Source: JBPOHE01 sp052035915 (GTDB lineage Bacteria > Pseudomonadota > Gammaproteobacteria > Chromatiales > Chromatiaceae). From it: 30,468 nucleotides of DNA. Location: NCBI GenBank assembly GCA_052035915.1, contig JBPOHE010000070.1, forward strand, positions 1 through 30,468. Direction: 5' to 3'. The position numbers and the translations under genes are program-made. Below are positions 15,219 to 25,694 of this stretch, piece after piece; the stretch's first letter is position 1, and the number at the start of each line of letters is the position of its first letter. Below the pieces are notes generated by a model that was not told where the DNA came from, did no database searches, and worked only from the letters and a program-made list of their open reading frames with translations.

Positions 15219-15287
15219 CTAATTATTCGTGTCAGCGCGCTGAAACACGGGATCGAGCCAAATGTTGATGTCCATGAGCAAGCGCAC
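15219..15287 (-). pseudogene. PIN-domain (VapC) toxin stub, 22 codons
   Basis: A GTG at 15287 gives VRLLMDINIWLDPVFQRAD then stop. LLMDINIWLDP is the first strand of a PIN domain with the first metal-binding aspartate. The rest of the gene has been lost and replaced by the next vapB gene 12 bases on. It directly follows an antitoxin-like gene that would have been its partner. Confidence 0.65.
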
Positions 15288-15295
15288 GGTGAACC

Positions 15296-15562
15296 TCAGC
15301 GCAGATGTTTACGCAGGAGATGCGCGACGCGCTCATCGCCCTCGGCTGGCGTGTCTTTACCCAGCAAAGTCCCCTTCCATCGCGCCAGCCAAGTTGTAGC
15401 AGTGACCTCCTTGGCCGGGCCTGCGGGGCGTTCTCTGGTCTCCTTCCGGAGTTGGGTTTCATGCAGCAAGCCCAAACGGAAATAGTGAATCAAGTCGTAA
15501 AGTTCCACGAGCTTGTCATCTGGGATTTGCTTGATCTCCTTGATCAACTGATCTTGTAACAT
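15296..15562 (-). CDS. Orphan antitoxin-like protein
   Basis: 88 aa from the ATG at 15562. The beginning MLQDQLIKEIKQIPDDKLVE, LYDLIHYFRLGLL is a helical segment of a type seen in small VapB/DUF2281-like antitoxins. It ends EGDERVAHLLRKHLR and is followed after 8 bases by the vapC stub. It starts only 12 bases after the hsdM stop. An antitoxin role is inference from length and neighbours. Confidence 0.6.
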   Translation of the reverse strand: MLQDQLIKEIKQIPDDKLVELYDLIHYFRLGLLHETQLRKETRERPAGPAKEVTATTWLARWKGTLLGKDTPAEGDERVAHLLRKHLR

Positions 15563-15573
15563 GAGCAACCGCG

Positions 15574-17823
<2,250 letters not shown>

Positions 17824-18023
17824 AATACCAATTCCTATTAGGTTGTCCTTAATCGGCGGGTGAAGGGGTTGGCGCCTGAACCCTCCCGAGCCGGCGGAAT
17901 CAGAGCCGGCATGCTGAAGGGATGGATAGACTGGCGAAGCGAATCCCCGCCGGTCGTCTCCATCGAGAAGCTGGGTTGCGGCGTCGAGCGCCTCGACACC
18001 AGCTACTTTGATCCTGCCCGTAA

Positions 18024-18318
18024 GCGTGGGCTGGCCCGCGCTGGTGCTTCCCGCGACCCGAGCGCCGACAATCCCCGGTTTCCAGTCCGAGGAGGCGCCA
18101 ACCCCCGCTCTCACTCCCGGGCATGGGCTCCGTGGCTCGACTTTTCGTTCTCACCAGGAGAACAATATCGTTTTTTACAGTGCTATTGTTCTCATAAGAA
18201 GAACGAAAAATGGCCTTTTCCGGTCGATGCCCGGAACAACCGAGCGCCCAGGCTACTTTCCGATCGCTCTTCTTTACTCTCGGCGGCGGATTCGGTCTCG
18301 GCGCCCGAGCCGATCAGC
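18024..18318 (+). repeat. ~280-bp direct repeat, right copy, bounding the hsd/TA island
   Basis: Same orientation and near-identical sequence to 11356-11629, with an extra block (CCAGGCTACTTTCCGATCG) after GAGCGC. It lies between the start of hsdM and the 3' end of the GT39-like gene. Left of it (about 17930-18005) is a degenerate REP pair of the family at 14-92. No gene is visible in 17824-18319. Confidence 0.85.
18117..18234. repeat. ~117-bp nested palindromic element, copy C
   Basis: Outer arms CCGGGCAT (18117) and ATGCCCGG (18227-18234). Inner hairpins GTTCTCaccagGAGAAC and GTTCTCataagaAGAAC. It differs from copy B at only a handful of bases. Confidence 0.88.
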
Positions 18319-18319
18319 C

Positions 18320-19918
18320 TCAATGGGGGACGCGAAAAATCCTCACCCCGTCTTGGCGTCGATTGGCGAAGTTCGCCACCGGCTCCAAGGGCTGTGGCCC
18401 GACCAGGGTCTCCCAACCCGCGGGAAAACGCCCCCTGGACTGCTCGATCGCCACATAGTCATAGGCCGCCAAGGGCTGGGGGGGGGAGAGGTTATAGCGC
18501 TCGCGGGCGAGCCAGGCGATCTCCCTGTCGGCGTAGTATTCCACCAGCGGCTGGTTGGTGTAGAGCCGGGCCTGGGCGGGGGCCTGGTGTTTGATCCAGA
18601 GCCCGGCCTCCTTGATATAGGCCTTGGAGGGGGCGATCCGCACCAGGCCGTCGAGGGTCAGGGCGAGCAGAAAAATCGGTACCGCCAGATACAGCCAGCG
18701 GCTTTTCGACCCCGATGCCCTGGATCTTCGCCAACGCTCGTAGAGATCCGCCAGCGCGAAGGGCACCAGGATCAGCAGCGCGAGGGCGAGGGCCATGACG
18801 AAACGCTTCGACAGGTAAAAGGTCTGCACCACATAGGTGCCGAGAATCGCCAGATTGATGCCGACCACGGCGATCAGGAGACGCCATCCCTCCCGACCGG
18901 GCCGCATCCGGGCGCTCAGCCGCGGGAGCAGCAGAACCAGGCCGTAGAGCGGATTGAGCAGCTTCACCAGCTTGACCAGGACCAGTCCCACCAGACCCGA
19001 GACCAATAAAGTCATGGCATTGTCTTCGGCCAGGGCGGCATAGGGTCCCAGTTGGGGAGCCAAGACCGCCGACTGCATGAGTTCGGCCTTGACCGCCAGG
19101 CCGCCACTCAGTTGCAGCCAAGCCTCCTTGAGATGTTGCAGGGGTTCGAGCAGCCGCCCACCGTACTGGAGCGCGAGCGGCTGGGTGCTGAACAGGACGC
19201 CCAGGATCAGGAGCCCAAGGAGACCAAGGAGGCTGATGGTGTTGAGTTGTAGGAATCGCCAGCCGCGTTCCCGCAGGCGCCAGCCGGATTCGATGAGCAT
19301 GAGCCAGGGCAGCCCCAGCAGAAACCCCAGTCCCTCGATGCGGAACAGCGCCGAGGCCAGGGTCAACCCTCCCCAGCCGAGCGCCCGACCCCAGGAGGGA
19401 GCGCGGTAAAAGCGCAACATGAACCAGAACCCCAGCATAGAGCAACCCCAATAGCCGAAATCGCGGACGATCTCGGCCCGATTATCGTTGAGGTAGGGAA
19501 AGCTCAGGATGACGAAGGCGGCGATGACCAGGGTCGAGCGATCCGCGCCGAAGTCGCGGACCAGGGCGATAAAGCTCCAGACCAGGATCGCCAGCAGGAG
19601 TCCGCAGAGCAGATAGGCGGACGGTTCCAAGGGCAGCCCCGTCAAGCGGCTGGTGAGGGCGATCAGGGCGGGGAACAATGGCCAGGAGTAGAGTTGGTAG
19701 GCCCCATTCCAGTCTCCGGCCAACAGGCGTTGAGCGGTCTGGACATAGAGGGCGCCATCCGGATTGATCTTGCCGCTGTTCCAGATAATCCACAGGGAGA
19801 GCAGGCCGTTCAGGATCAGGGCCAGGATTTGGATATCCCAAGTCCGGGGACGGGAAACCGTTTCGGATAGAGGCTCAAGGGCGGCCGCTGTCATTGATCC
19901 TGAGGTGGGGTGTTCCAT
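18320..19918 (-). CDS. Glycosyltransferase family 39-like membrane protein
   Basis: 532 aa from the ATG at 19918 (MEHPTSGSMTAAALEPL); the longer open frame upstream looks non-coding. About eleven membrane segments lie between residues 30 and 430. The first periplasmic loop reads SGKINPDGALYVQTAQRLLA, then GDWNGAYQLYSWPLFPALIA, the arrangement of GT39/ArnT-like (GT-C) transferases, where an acidic residue in this loop is catalytic. A second loop has NDNRAEIVRDFGYWG. The C-terminus is a small periplasmic domain (YTNQPLVEYYADREIAWLAR). It probably moves a sugar from undecaprenyl phosphate onto a surface molecule; substrate unknown. Ends 1-2 bases from the direct repeat. Confidence 0.8.
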   Translation of the reverse strand: MEHPTSGSMTAAALEPLSETVSRPRTWDIQILALILNGLLSLWIIWNSGKINPDGALYVQTAQRLLAGDWNGAYQLYSWPLFPALIALTSRLTGLPLEPSAYLLCGLLLAILVWSFIALVRDFGADRSTLVIAAFVILSFPYLNDNRAEIVRDFGYWGCSMLGFWFMLRFYRAPSWGRALGWGGLTLASALFRIEGLGFLLGLPWLMLIESGWRLRERGWRFLQLNTISLLGLLGLLILGVLFSTQPLALQYGGRLLEPLQHLKEAWLQLSGGLAVKAELMQSAVLAPQLGPYAALAEDNAMTLLVSGLVGLVLVKLVKLLNPLYGLVLLLPRLSARMRPGREGWRLLIAVVGINLAILGTYVVQTFYLSKRFVMALALALLILVPFALADLYERWRRSRASGSKSRWLYLAVPIFLLALTLDGLVRIAPSKAYIKEAGLWIKHQAPAQARLYTNQPLVEYYADREIAWLARERYNLSPPQPLAAYDYVAIEQSRGRFPAGWETLVGPQPLEPVANFANRRQDGVRIFRVPH

Positions 19919-20198
19919 CTGTTGTTCCCAAGGCTGTAGGGCATGATGTCGGGGCTCGGTTTGGGTTGCGGACCAGCTGCCGGAGTATGGCCGGTGGCCG
20001 ACCCAGCGGGCGGCGAGGGGAGATATTATGCGTGAAGCCGATGATCTCCAGATACTGGAAGACTCACCGCCTTCTCTCCCCCTATCGAGGGAGAAAGCCG
20101 TCTCATGATTGGGAAGATAGGCGTTTTGCCCATCTCTCATCGGTTTGGCAATCCTCTATACTGGCGCCATTTGAATCCGGAAGCGGGCAGGCGGGTGC

Positions 20199-22013
20199 AT
20201 GGCGATCTCATTGGATACAGAGGGCACGGTGCGCGTTCTTTCGCGTCTCGCCGGCAGGAAACTGACGCTGGAGGCCGTACTCGCTGAGTTGCTCGGCGAC
20301 GGCCTGCTGCAAGCCACGGATCGCGAAGAGGTCCTCGTCCGCACCGGACCCAAGGAGGCCGCGGAGCGACATCCGCTGGACATCATCGCCGGCCACAAAA
20401 TCAAACAGGCGAAGTCACCCTACAAGATCCTCACCCTGGAGGAGCTGACCCAGTGGCTGGCCGATAAGGCTGGTCTGTCCTACCTGCGTATCGATCCGCT
20501 GAAGACCGACATGGCCCGGGTCACCGAGGCGGTTTCCTATGCCTATGCCGCCCGCCACGGCATCCTGCCGGTGGAGATGAGCCCCACCGAAGTGGCCTTC
20601 GCCACCGCGGAACCCTTCCTGAGCGGCTGGATGGACGAGCTGACACGCATCCTGCACCGCAAGATCAGGCTGGTGGTTTCCAATCCGCTCGACGTGGAGC
20701 GGTTTCGCGTCGAGTTCTACGGCGTCTCCCGTTCCGTCAAGCGCGCCAGCGAAGGATCCAAGGAAGCGCGCTTCCTGGGCACGGGTAATTTCGAGCAACT
20801 GGTCGAACTCGGTCGAGCCGGCAAGCTCGACGCCAATGACCGCCACATCGTCCACATCGTCGACTGGCTGCTGCAATACGCCTTCGATCAGCGGGCCAGC
20901 GATATCCATCTCGAACCACGGCGGGATGTCGGCAACATCCGCTTCCGCATCGACGGCGTGCTGCATCAGGTCTATCAGGTCCCCTCCCAGGTGATGGCGG
21001 CGGTGACCAATCGCGTCAAAACCCTGGGCCGCATGGACGTGGCGGAGAAACGCCGCCCCCAGGATGGACGGGTCAAGACCCTGACGCCGGACAGCAAGGA
21101 GATCGAGATGCGCCTCTCCACCATGCCGACCGCCTTCGGCGAGAAGCTGGTGATGCGTATCTTCGATCCGGACGTGCTGGTGCGCAGTTTCCGCGACCTG
21201 GGTTTCTCGGAGGAGGATGAGCGCCGCTGGGACGCCATGGTCTCCCAGCCCAACGGCATCATCCTGGTCACCGGGCCCACGGGTTCCGGCAAGACCACCA
21301 CCCTCTATTCGACCCTCAAGCAGTTGGCGCGACCCGAGGTCAACGTCTGCACCGTCGAGGACCCGATCGAGATGGTGGAGAACAGCTTCAACCAGATGCA
21401 GGTGCAGCACAACATCGAACTGAATTTCGCCACCGGCATCCGCACCCTGATGCGTCAGGACCCGGACATCATCATGGTGGGGGAGATCCGCGATCTGGAG
21501 ACCGCCGAGATGGCCATCCAGGCCTCGCTCACCGGACACCTGGTCCTCTCCACCCTGCATACCAACGATGCCGCCTCCGCCGTGACCCGTCTGCTGGACC
21601 TGGGCGTCCCCTACTATCTGGTCAAGGCGACGCTCCTCGGTGTAGTGGCCCAACGCCTGATCCGCACCCTTTGTCCGCATTGCAAGAGTCCGGCGCCGGT
21701 GGACGACGAACTCTGGACCCTGCTCACCCAGCCCTGGCGCCTCGCCAAACCGACCACCACCTCGATGCAGGCGGTGGGTTGTCTCGAATGCCGCAACACC
21801 GGCTATCTGGGGCGTGTCGGTCTCTACGAGATCATGACCATGACCGACGGCTTGCGCGACCTGATCCGGGACCAGGTCGACGAATCCGCCTTGCGGGCGC
21901 GGGCGATCAAGGAAGGTATGCGCGTGCTCAAGATCAGCGGCGCCCGGAAGATCGCCTTGGGTTTGACCACCCCGGACGAGGTGCTGAAGGTGGTGCCGAC
22001 GCGAATCGACTGA
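20199..22013 (+). CDS. Type II/IV secretion ATPase, PilB/GspE family
   Basis: 604 aa. The N-terminal N1/MshEN-like region (about 60-170) includes TLEELTQWLADKAGLSYLRI. The ATPase core has DWLLQYAFDQRASDIHLEPR (about 222-241), Walker A GPTGSGKTTT (359-368), Asp box VCTVEDPIEM, Walker B DPDIIMVGEIRD (421-432) and His box GHLVLSTLHTNDA (446-458). The tetracysteine zinc motif is at C492, C495, C528 and C531. It is a cytoplasmic hexameric motor that powers pilus assembly or type II secretion. It stands alone, away from pilC/pilD or gsp genes, so PilB and GspE cannot be separated; pairing with pilA in this window is only suggestive. Confidence 0.93.
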   Translation: MAISLDTEGTVRVLSRLAGRKLTLEAVLAELLGDGLLQATDREEVLVRTGPKEAAERHPLDIIAGHKIKQAKSPYKILTLEELTQWLADKAGLSYLRIDPLKTDMARVTEAVSYAYAARHGILPVEMSPTEVAFATAEPFLSGWMDELTRILHRKIRLVVSNPLDVERFRVEFYGVSRSVKRASEGSKEARFLGTGNFEQLVELGRAGKLDANDRHIVHIVDWLLQYAFDQRASDIHLEPRRDVGNIRFRIDGVLHQVYQVPSQVMAAVTNRVKTLGRMDVAEKRRPQDGRVKTLTPDSKEIEMRLSTMPTAFGEKLVMRIFDPDVLVRSFRDLGFSEEDERRWDAMVSQPNGIILVTGPTGSGKTTTLYSTLKQLARPEVNVCTVEDPIEMVENSFNQMQVQHNIELNFATGIRTLMRQDPDIIMVGEIRDLETAEMAIQASLTGHLVLSTLHTNDAASAVTRLLDLGVPYYLVKATLLGVVAQRLIRTLCPHCKSPAPVDDELWTLLTQPWRLAKPTTTSMQAVGCLECRNTGYLGRVGLYEIMTMTDGLRDLIRDQVDESALRARAIKEGMRVLKISGARKIALGLTTPDEVLKVVPTRID

Positions 22014-22077
22014 GGGTGCCGGAATAGAGAGGAGGATTGGCCATCTGACCGACAAGCCCCTTCACCTGTCGAGGCCC

Positions 22078-22180
22078 CCGGGCATCGGCGTTTGTTCTAT
22101 TTTTAAGAACAATATCGTCTTTGTATGCCACATTGTTCTCGAAAAAAGAACAAAAGTAGGCATTTTCAGGCCATGCCCGG
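22078..22180. repeat. ~117-bp nested palindromic element, copy D
   Basis: Outer arms CCGGGCAT (22078) and ATGCCCGG (22173-22180). Inner hairpins GTTCTatttttAAGAAC and GTTCTCgaaaaaaGAAC, with AGAACAATAT / ATTGTTCT inside. Slightly shorter (103 bp) than the others. It lies between the pilus ATPase gene and the first REP pair of the cassette region. Confidence 0.85.
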
Positions 22181-22194
22181 AACTATTGAGCGGC

Positions 22195-22313
22195 GTAGGT
22201 TGGGTTGACACCGTCAACCCAACATTCCAAGCAACACCGGCGATGAATGTTGGGTTGCTCAATTGGTGGTTGTAAAAACATGCGTGCGATTACGCTACGC
22301 TAATCGCACCTAC
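22195..22313. repeat. 119-bp GTAG-headed REP pair, copy 1
   Basis: The plus-strand end is GTAG plus GTTGGGTTGAC-acc-GTCAACCCAAC (perfect 11-bp stem). The minus-strand end is GTAG plus a GTGCGATTA...TAATCGCAC hairpin. A third inverted repeat inside (ACCCAACATTC...GAATGTTGGGT) can compete with the first stem. It sits about 60 bases 3' of the paiB-like gene. Confidence 0.9.
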
Positions 22314-22371
22314 GGCCCTAGCGATAGTTAGGCGGCGCGATAAAGCCGCGCAGGTCCGGTGGAATGATTGG

Positions 22372-23013
22372 TTAGCGCGCATTGTTGATACTCTCGACCA
22401 ATGCCGCCATTTCCATGGCATCTGAGCCCCCGCTGGCACGCAGCCCACGAATAACCCCCTCCTGATTCTGGGTGGGCTGATTTTGACTGGTCTTCCACTT
22501 CCCGACCAAACGGGTGATGACGATCTCGATACCTACCACGGCACCAATCAGCTTTTCTATGAAGTCGGGTGGTGCGTCGTCAAGCTGCCATGGCTCAGAA
22601 AATGCCGCCTCGTTGTGGGCTGTGAGTTCCTCAAGGTGACCACTTAACCAAGTGGGGTCATCAACGACACGGAGTGTGCCGTAGGCATGGGCCACCGCGT
22701 AGTTCCAGGTGGGCACGACCTTTCTTGTTTCTGCCTTGGTGGGATACCACGACGGCGTAACGTAAGCATCAGGGCCGTGGAAAATAGCCAAGGCTTCAAC
22801 GTCGTTGGCGATACCGCTCCAGATTGGGTTGGCTCGGGCGACATGACCGCGCAATGTGCCGAAAGAACTTGATTCCAGAGAAAGATGAAGCGGAATGTGA
22901 TTGGCGTTGAGGCCGCTCGATGAAAGCGTGACTAGGGTAGAGAGCGGACGGCTCCGAATGAGCTGATGCAAGACATCAACTCTCGGCTCGGCAAAGTGCT
23001 TGGGAATGTACAT
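22372..23013 (-). CDS. PaiB-like FMN-binding negative transcriptional regulator
   Basis: 213 aa from the ATG at 23013 (MYIPKHFAEPRVDVLHQLIR); an earlier ATG at 23031 is in frame. The fold of the PaiB family is visible: RSRPLSTLVTLSSSGLNANH, IPLHL, GTLRGHVARANPIWSGI, ALAIFHGPDAYVTPSWYPTK, VVPTWNYAVAHAYGTLRVVD. Members bind FMN in a split-barrel and are linked in Bacillus to repression of sporulation and protease genes; the role here is unknown. It lies in the single-strand cassette region, its upstream junction carries the 68-bp duplicated sequence, and a REP pair follows it. Apparently intact. Confidence 0.88.
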   Translation of the reverse strand: MYIPKHFAEPRVDVLHQLIRSRPLSTLVTLSSSGLNANHIPLHLSLESSSFGTLRGHVARANPIWSGIANDVEALAIFHGPDAYVTPSWYPTKAETRKVVPTWNYAVAHAYGTLRVVDDPTWLSGHLEELTAHNEAAFSEPWQLDDAPPDFIEKLIGAVVGIEIVITRLVGKWKTSQNQPTQNQEGVIRGLRASGGSDAMEMAALVESINNAR

Positions 23014-23024
23014 GGCTATGCGCG

Positions 23025-23092
23025 CTAACATGCAATCGACGACACCGCCGTCGTATCTAAAATATCTACATTTAGATACAAGTATCTAAATG
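23025..23092. repeat. 68-bp perfect repeat, copy 1 (cassette junction)
   Basis: Identical base for base to 26472-26539. Read on the gene strand it consists of TAGATA/TATCTA palindromic stretches, a CGACGGCGGTGTCGTCG block and the end GCATGTTAG, after which the two flanking sequences diverge completely. GTTAG fits an integron recombination point (G^TTRRRY). This copy is cut on its other side by REP pair copy 2. Confidence 0.9.
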
Positions 23093-23098
23093 AGCGGC

Positions 23099-23217
23099 GT
23101 AGGTTGGGTTGACACCGTCAACCCAACATTCCAAACAACACCGGCGATGAATGTTGGGTTGCTCAATTGGTGGTTGTAAAAACATGCGTGCGATTACGCT
23201 ACGCTAATCGCACCTAC
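23099..23217. repeat. 119-bp GTAG-headed REP pair, copy 2
   Basis: Nearly identical to copy 1. Its minus-strand end supplies the stop codon of the hicA gene: the coding sequence ends GACAAAGGGCCGTAG, where CCGTAG is the head of the REP. The insertion therefore changed or defined the toxin's last residues. Confidence 0.9.
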
Positions 23218-23426
23218 GGCCCTTTGTCTTCAGCTTCATGAATAACGTCAAAAAGCTGTTTGATGATTTTTGGGTGTAATATTTCTCCGGCATGACCGGG
23301 CAAAACCATTCGATAAGTTTTCTTGATATAAATCCGATGACTGCCTTTTTGGCGATCTAAAACAAACCCACTGCGGAGAAGAAGCTTCTCTGCTTCTTTT
23401 GCGGTAAGCCTTGGATATTCAGGCAT
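23214..23426 (-). CDS. hicA: HicA-family toxin (cassette module)
   Basis: 70 aa. MPEYPRLTAKEAEKLLLRSG, FVLDRQKGSHRIYIKKTYRM and VLPGHAGEILHPKIIKQLFD follow the HicA/YcfA fold, including the catalytic histidine in GSH. HicA is a small double-stranded-RNA-binding-like mRNA nuclease. Here it follows hicB and overlaps it by 8 bases, the reverse of the usual hicA-hicB order. Its stop is inside the REP pair. It is AT-richer than the surrounding core genes. Confidence 0.88.
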   Translation of the reverse strand: MPEYPRLTAKEAEKLLLRSGFVLDRQKGSHRIYIKKTYRMVLPGHAGEILHPKIIKQLFDVIHEAEDKGP

Positions 23427-23640
23427 GGATAGCCACTTCTATGGGGGATATGATTACCTTGCGCTTTTGCAGTGCATGTAATTCTTCCGTTTTCAGGCTT
23501 TCCAAATATAGTTCAGCAGCCTCTTGAATATTCAAAAGCGCTTCTTCATAAGTATTGCCTTGCGTAACGCAGCCTTTTAATTCAGGAATTTGGGCAAAAT
23601 AGCCAAACTCGTCTCTTTCGATAATGGCAGTCAATATCAT
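23419..23640 (-). CDS. hicB: HicB-family antitoxin (cassette module)
   Basis: 73 aa from the ATG at 23640; the open frame upstream only translates REP copy 3. MILTAIIERDEFGYFAQIPE, LKGCVTQGNTYEEALLNIQE and AAELYLESL are the HicB partial RNase-H fold. It lacks the C-terminal ribbon-helix-helix seen in the other HicB of this window, so operon repression may be weaker or done by the complex. An AGGA ribosome-binding sequence lies upstream. Confidence 0.88.
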   Translation of the reverse strand: MILTAIIERDEFGYFAQIPELKGCVTQGNTYEEALLNIQEAAELYLESLKTEELHALQKRKVIISPIEVAIHA

Positions 23641-23689
23641 GGAAATTATTCCTATGCTCGAAAAAAGATTGCCCCAGCGGCGTAGCGGC

Positions 23690-23808
23690 GTAGGTTGGGT
23701 TGACACCGTCAACCCAACATTCCAAACAATACCGGCTATGAATGTTGGGTTGCTGAATCGGTGGTTGTAAAAACATGCGTGCGATTACGCTACGCTAATC
23801 GCACCTAC
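23690..23808. repeat. 119-bp GTAG-headed REP pair, copy 3
   Basis: Same structure as copies 1 and 2, with a few substitutions. It lies 12 bases beyond the stop of the TPR gene and about 50 bases upstream of hicB, so it fills the cassette boundary where an attC would be expected. Confidence 0.9.
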
Positions 23809-23820
23809 GGCTCTCACGCT

Positions 23821-24609
23821 TTACAAAAGACTCAAGGCTTGTTCTGAATTGCTCCAAAACTTGCCATATTGCTTCCAGTATCCATAAGCTTGGTCAGCTC
23901 CCCCAACAGTAATCCCCCCCGCAAAACTAGATTTTGGCTTCGGGTGACGCTTCTTTTTTAGTTCTTTTGCTACCAGGGGAAAAGCAGACTTGGCATCATC
24001 AAGTAATGTTTTTGCTTTTTCAATTTCACCCAACATGATTAACGCTAATGGATACGTGTACATGAATTCTGGCGAGTAGTCGTTTGGATATTCCTTATTA
24101 AGGCGTACGATAGATAGAAGATCGCCGGTTTCTATCCATAGCTTTGGCAGGATATACCTAACTCCAATGTTGTCAATTGGACATACCGAAAGCATATTTG
24201 AATATACATTGATTGCTTCTTTGATTTCATTCCGTTTCTCCAGCCATAGGCCGAGATTATGATAGGCCCTCAAAAATGGACGATTATCAATGTAGCTCCA
24301 TTCCATTTTTGACGATGCCCATGAAAACTCTTCGGGTATCGCGGATAAACCAATTCTTACAGCCTCTCTACAACAAAGATATGCTTCAAAGTCTAGCCCA
24401 CATTCCTCATATATCATCGATGCATGATGGTAGGCATCTATATGGTACGGATTTTGTTCTATAATATCTTTGATTAAACTTTCAGCTTTATCAGGCTTGC
24501 CTGAATGCCATAAGTCTATTGCATCATCTAGCCTCTCATGTACAGAGAGATCAATTAAGCTGTCCTCAAAAACCCATTCATCATCGCCAATATTCTGTAA
24601 CTTGATCAT
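23821..24609 (-). CDS. TPR-repeat protein of unknown function (cassette gene)
   Basis: 262 aa, soluble, no signal peptide, clearly AT-richer than the flanking core. TPR-like helical pairs are visible: LDDAIDLWHSGKPDKAESLI, HIDAYHHASMIYEECGLDFE, RAYHNLGLWLEKRNEIKEAI and EFMYTYPLALIMLGEIEKAK. The C-terminus has a basic KKKRHPKPKSS stretch, then GGITVGGADQAYGYWKQYG, a tail I do not recognise. It starts 29 bases inside its cassette, just after the degenerate attC site at 24632-24700. A protein-protein interaction role is likely; nothing more can be said. Confidence 0.75.
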   Translation of the reverse strand: MIKLQNIGDDEWVFEDSLIDLSVHERLDDAIDLWHSGKPDKAESLIKDIIEQNPYHIDAYHHASMIYEECGLDFEAYLCCREAVRIGLSAIPEEFSWASSKMEWSYIDNRPFLRAYHNLGLWLEKRNEIKEAINVYSNMLSVCPIDNIGVRYILPKLWIETGDLLSIVRLNKEYPNDYSPEFMYTYPLALIMLGEIEKAKTLLDDAKSAFPLVAKELKKKRHPKPKSSFAGGITVGGADQAYGYWKQYGKFWSNSEQALSLL

Positions 24610-24631
24610 ATGATTCTCTTCGATTTTGCGC

Positions 24632-24700
24632 GGCTAACGTAAATGTGTGGGGCGCGAGCCGCTTTGCGGCGAAGCCTCCCTCTCGACCGCAATGCTAGGC
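24632..24700 (-). other. Degenerate attC-like site
   Basis: On the gene strand the site runs from GCCTAGC to GTTAGCC over 69 bases, with a perfect central hairpin GCCGC-aaa-GCGGC and weakly pairing flanks. The first core site contains the stop codon of the amidotransferase gene and differs by one base from GCCTAAC. It lies between two minus-strand genes, as an attC should. Pairing is poorer than in the two sites at 25.4-25.8 kb. Confidence 0.5.
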
Positions 24701-25389
24701 TGCGGAGTCAACGACGGCTCCCAAGAATGCGGTAACGAGCGGGTGTGGTATTTCAGGTGTGGAGCGTGCCTGCGGCACGAACAGCGTACCGATGAAAAAT
24801 GGGTGGCCGGGATACTCAATAACACGGACTTCGCCTCAATATCTGAACCGGAGATGCTCAACGGCCATTGCCTCAACTCACGAATGCAGTCTGGATTAAC
24901 TGCAAAATTGCAATAGTAGTGTTCCGTTGCGGACAAGCCTCCGTAAATCTCGGCGACCTGAGACCCCGGCACAAAATTTAGCTGCATCTCGCGGCCAGCG
25001 AGCGAACAGGCCAATTGTGAAATGAAGAGTTTTGAGGCGTATGGATCGTACTCGGCATGTTGAGCGTCCTTAAATCCTAGGACGTTGCGGGCATACTCGA
25101 TGACGATATGCTGGAACCCGCCACAGGTGCCAAAACACGGGATGTTATTTTCCCTCGCATGGCGAATGGCCCATAGCGTTTTCTCCATGTTTTTGTATGG
25201 GCTTCCCGGTGCGACCCATATGCCGGAGTAACGCTCAAATAACTTTGGATCGACATCTGCGGTTGAAACCCATGTGACTGATATATCCGCATCCAGAATT
25301 TTTCGAGAATGCTCGATGGCGGAATTGGTCGAGGCGTGGGGCGGAAATGTTGGGGTGTATTCGCCAAGCAAGGCAATAGATTTACTCAT
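24695..25389 (-). pseudogene. CTP-synthase-like glutamine amidotransferase, frameshifted (cassette gene)
   Basis: ATG at 25389 gives MSKSIALLGEYTPTFPPHAS. The class I amidotransferase core is present: SGIWVAPGSPYKNMEKTLWA and the nucleophile elbow NIPCFGTCGGFQHIVIEYAR. A single missing base near 24833 (after SGSDIE) breaks the frame. The true end continues EVRVIEYPGHPFFIGTLFVP, QARSTPEIPHPLVTAFLGAV to the TAG at 24695, with the catalytic His/Glu region in GHPFF/PEIPHP. Relatives resemble the C-terminal domain of CTP synthase and occur as stand-alone cassettes. Either recently inactivated or a read error. Confidence 0.85.
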
Positions 25390-25410
25390 GCTATTCAATT
25401 CTTCGGAACA

Positions 25411-25490
25411 GCCTAACGTCATAAATCAGCCGCGCCAAAAAGCAGAGCGAGGCGGCGCTTTTTTGCGTCGGGCGGATTTGAATGTTAGGC
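25411..25490 (-). other. Integron attC site
   Basis: 80 bp bounded by GCCTAAC and GTTAGGC (RYYYAAC and GTTRRRY, perfectly complementary). Inner boxes AAATC/GATTT and GCC/GGC form a stem with one mismatched base, and the central part is GC-rich with self-complementary runs (AAAAAGC / GCTTTTTT). It lies between the amidotransferase gene and an ORF-less stretch. This matches the known architecture of cassette recombination sites. Confidence 0.8.
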
Positions 25491-25560
25491 TTTTTTGATT
25501 GGTTGACATTGATTGCTTGTATAATCTCTGGTTATTGTATTCGTTGACTCGGAAAGCGGC

Positions 25561-25679
25561 ATAGGTTGGGTTGACACCGTCAACCCAATATTCCAAACAA
25601 TACCGGCGATGAATGTTGGGTTGCTGAATTGGTGGTTGTAAAAACATGCGTGCGATTACGCTACGCTAATCGCACCTGC
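25561..25679. repeat. 119-bp REP pair, copy 4, with decayed heads
   Basis: Same stems as copies 1-3, but the two GTAG heads have become ATAG (25561) and CTGC on the other side (25676-25679). It forms most of an ORF-less segment between two attC sites (25411-25490 and 25695-25782). The rest of that segment shows no gene. Confidence 0.88.
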
Positions 25680-25694
25680 GGCCCTTCTCCTGCC

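Noticed and set aside
20415..22055. 546-codon minus-strand frame opposite the PilB/GspE gene
   Set aside because: Antisense shadow; histidine/glycine/aspartate-rich low-complexity composition and no motifs.
22195..22313. 119-bp repeat as a standard attC site
   Set aside because: GTAG heads at both ends and two simple hairpins fit a REP pair better; the internal core-like pair is only 39 bases apart and lacks L boxes. Kept as a hypothesis in findings, not as a feature.
25503..25525. TTGACA and TATAAT on the plus strand as a promoter
   Set aside because: Spacing is 11 bases, far from 16-18, and no plus-strand gene follows.
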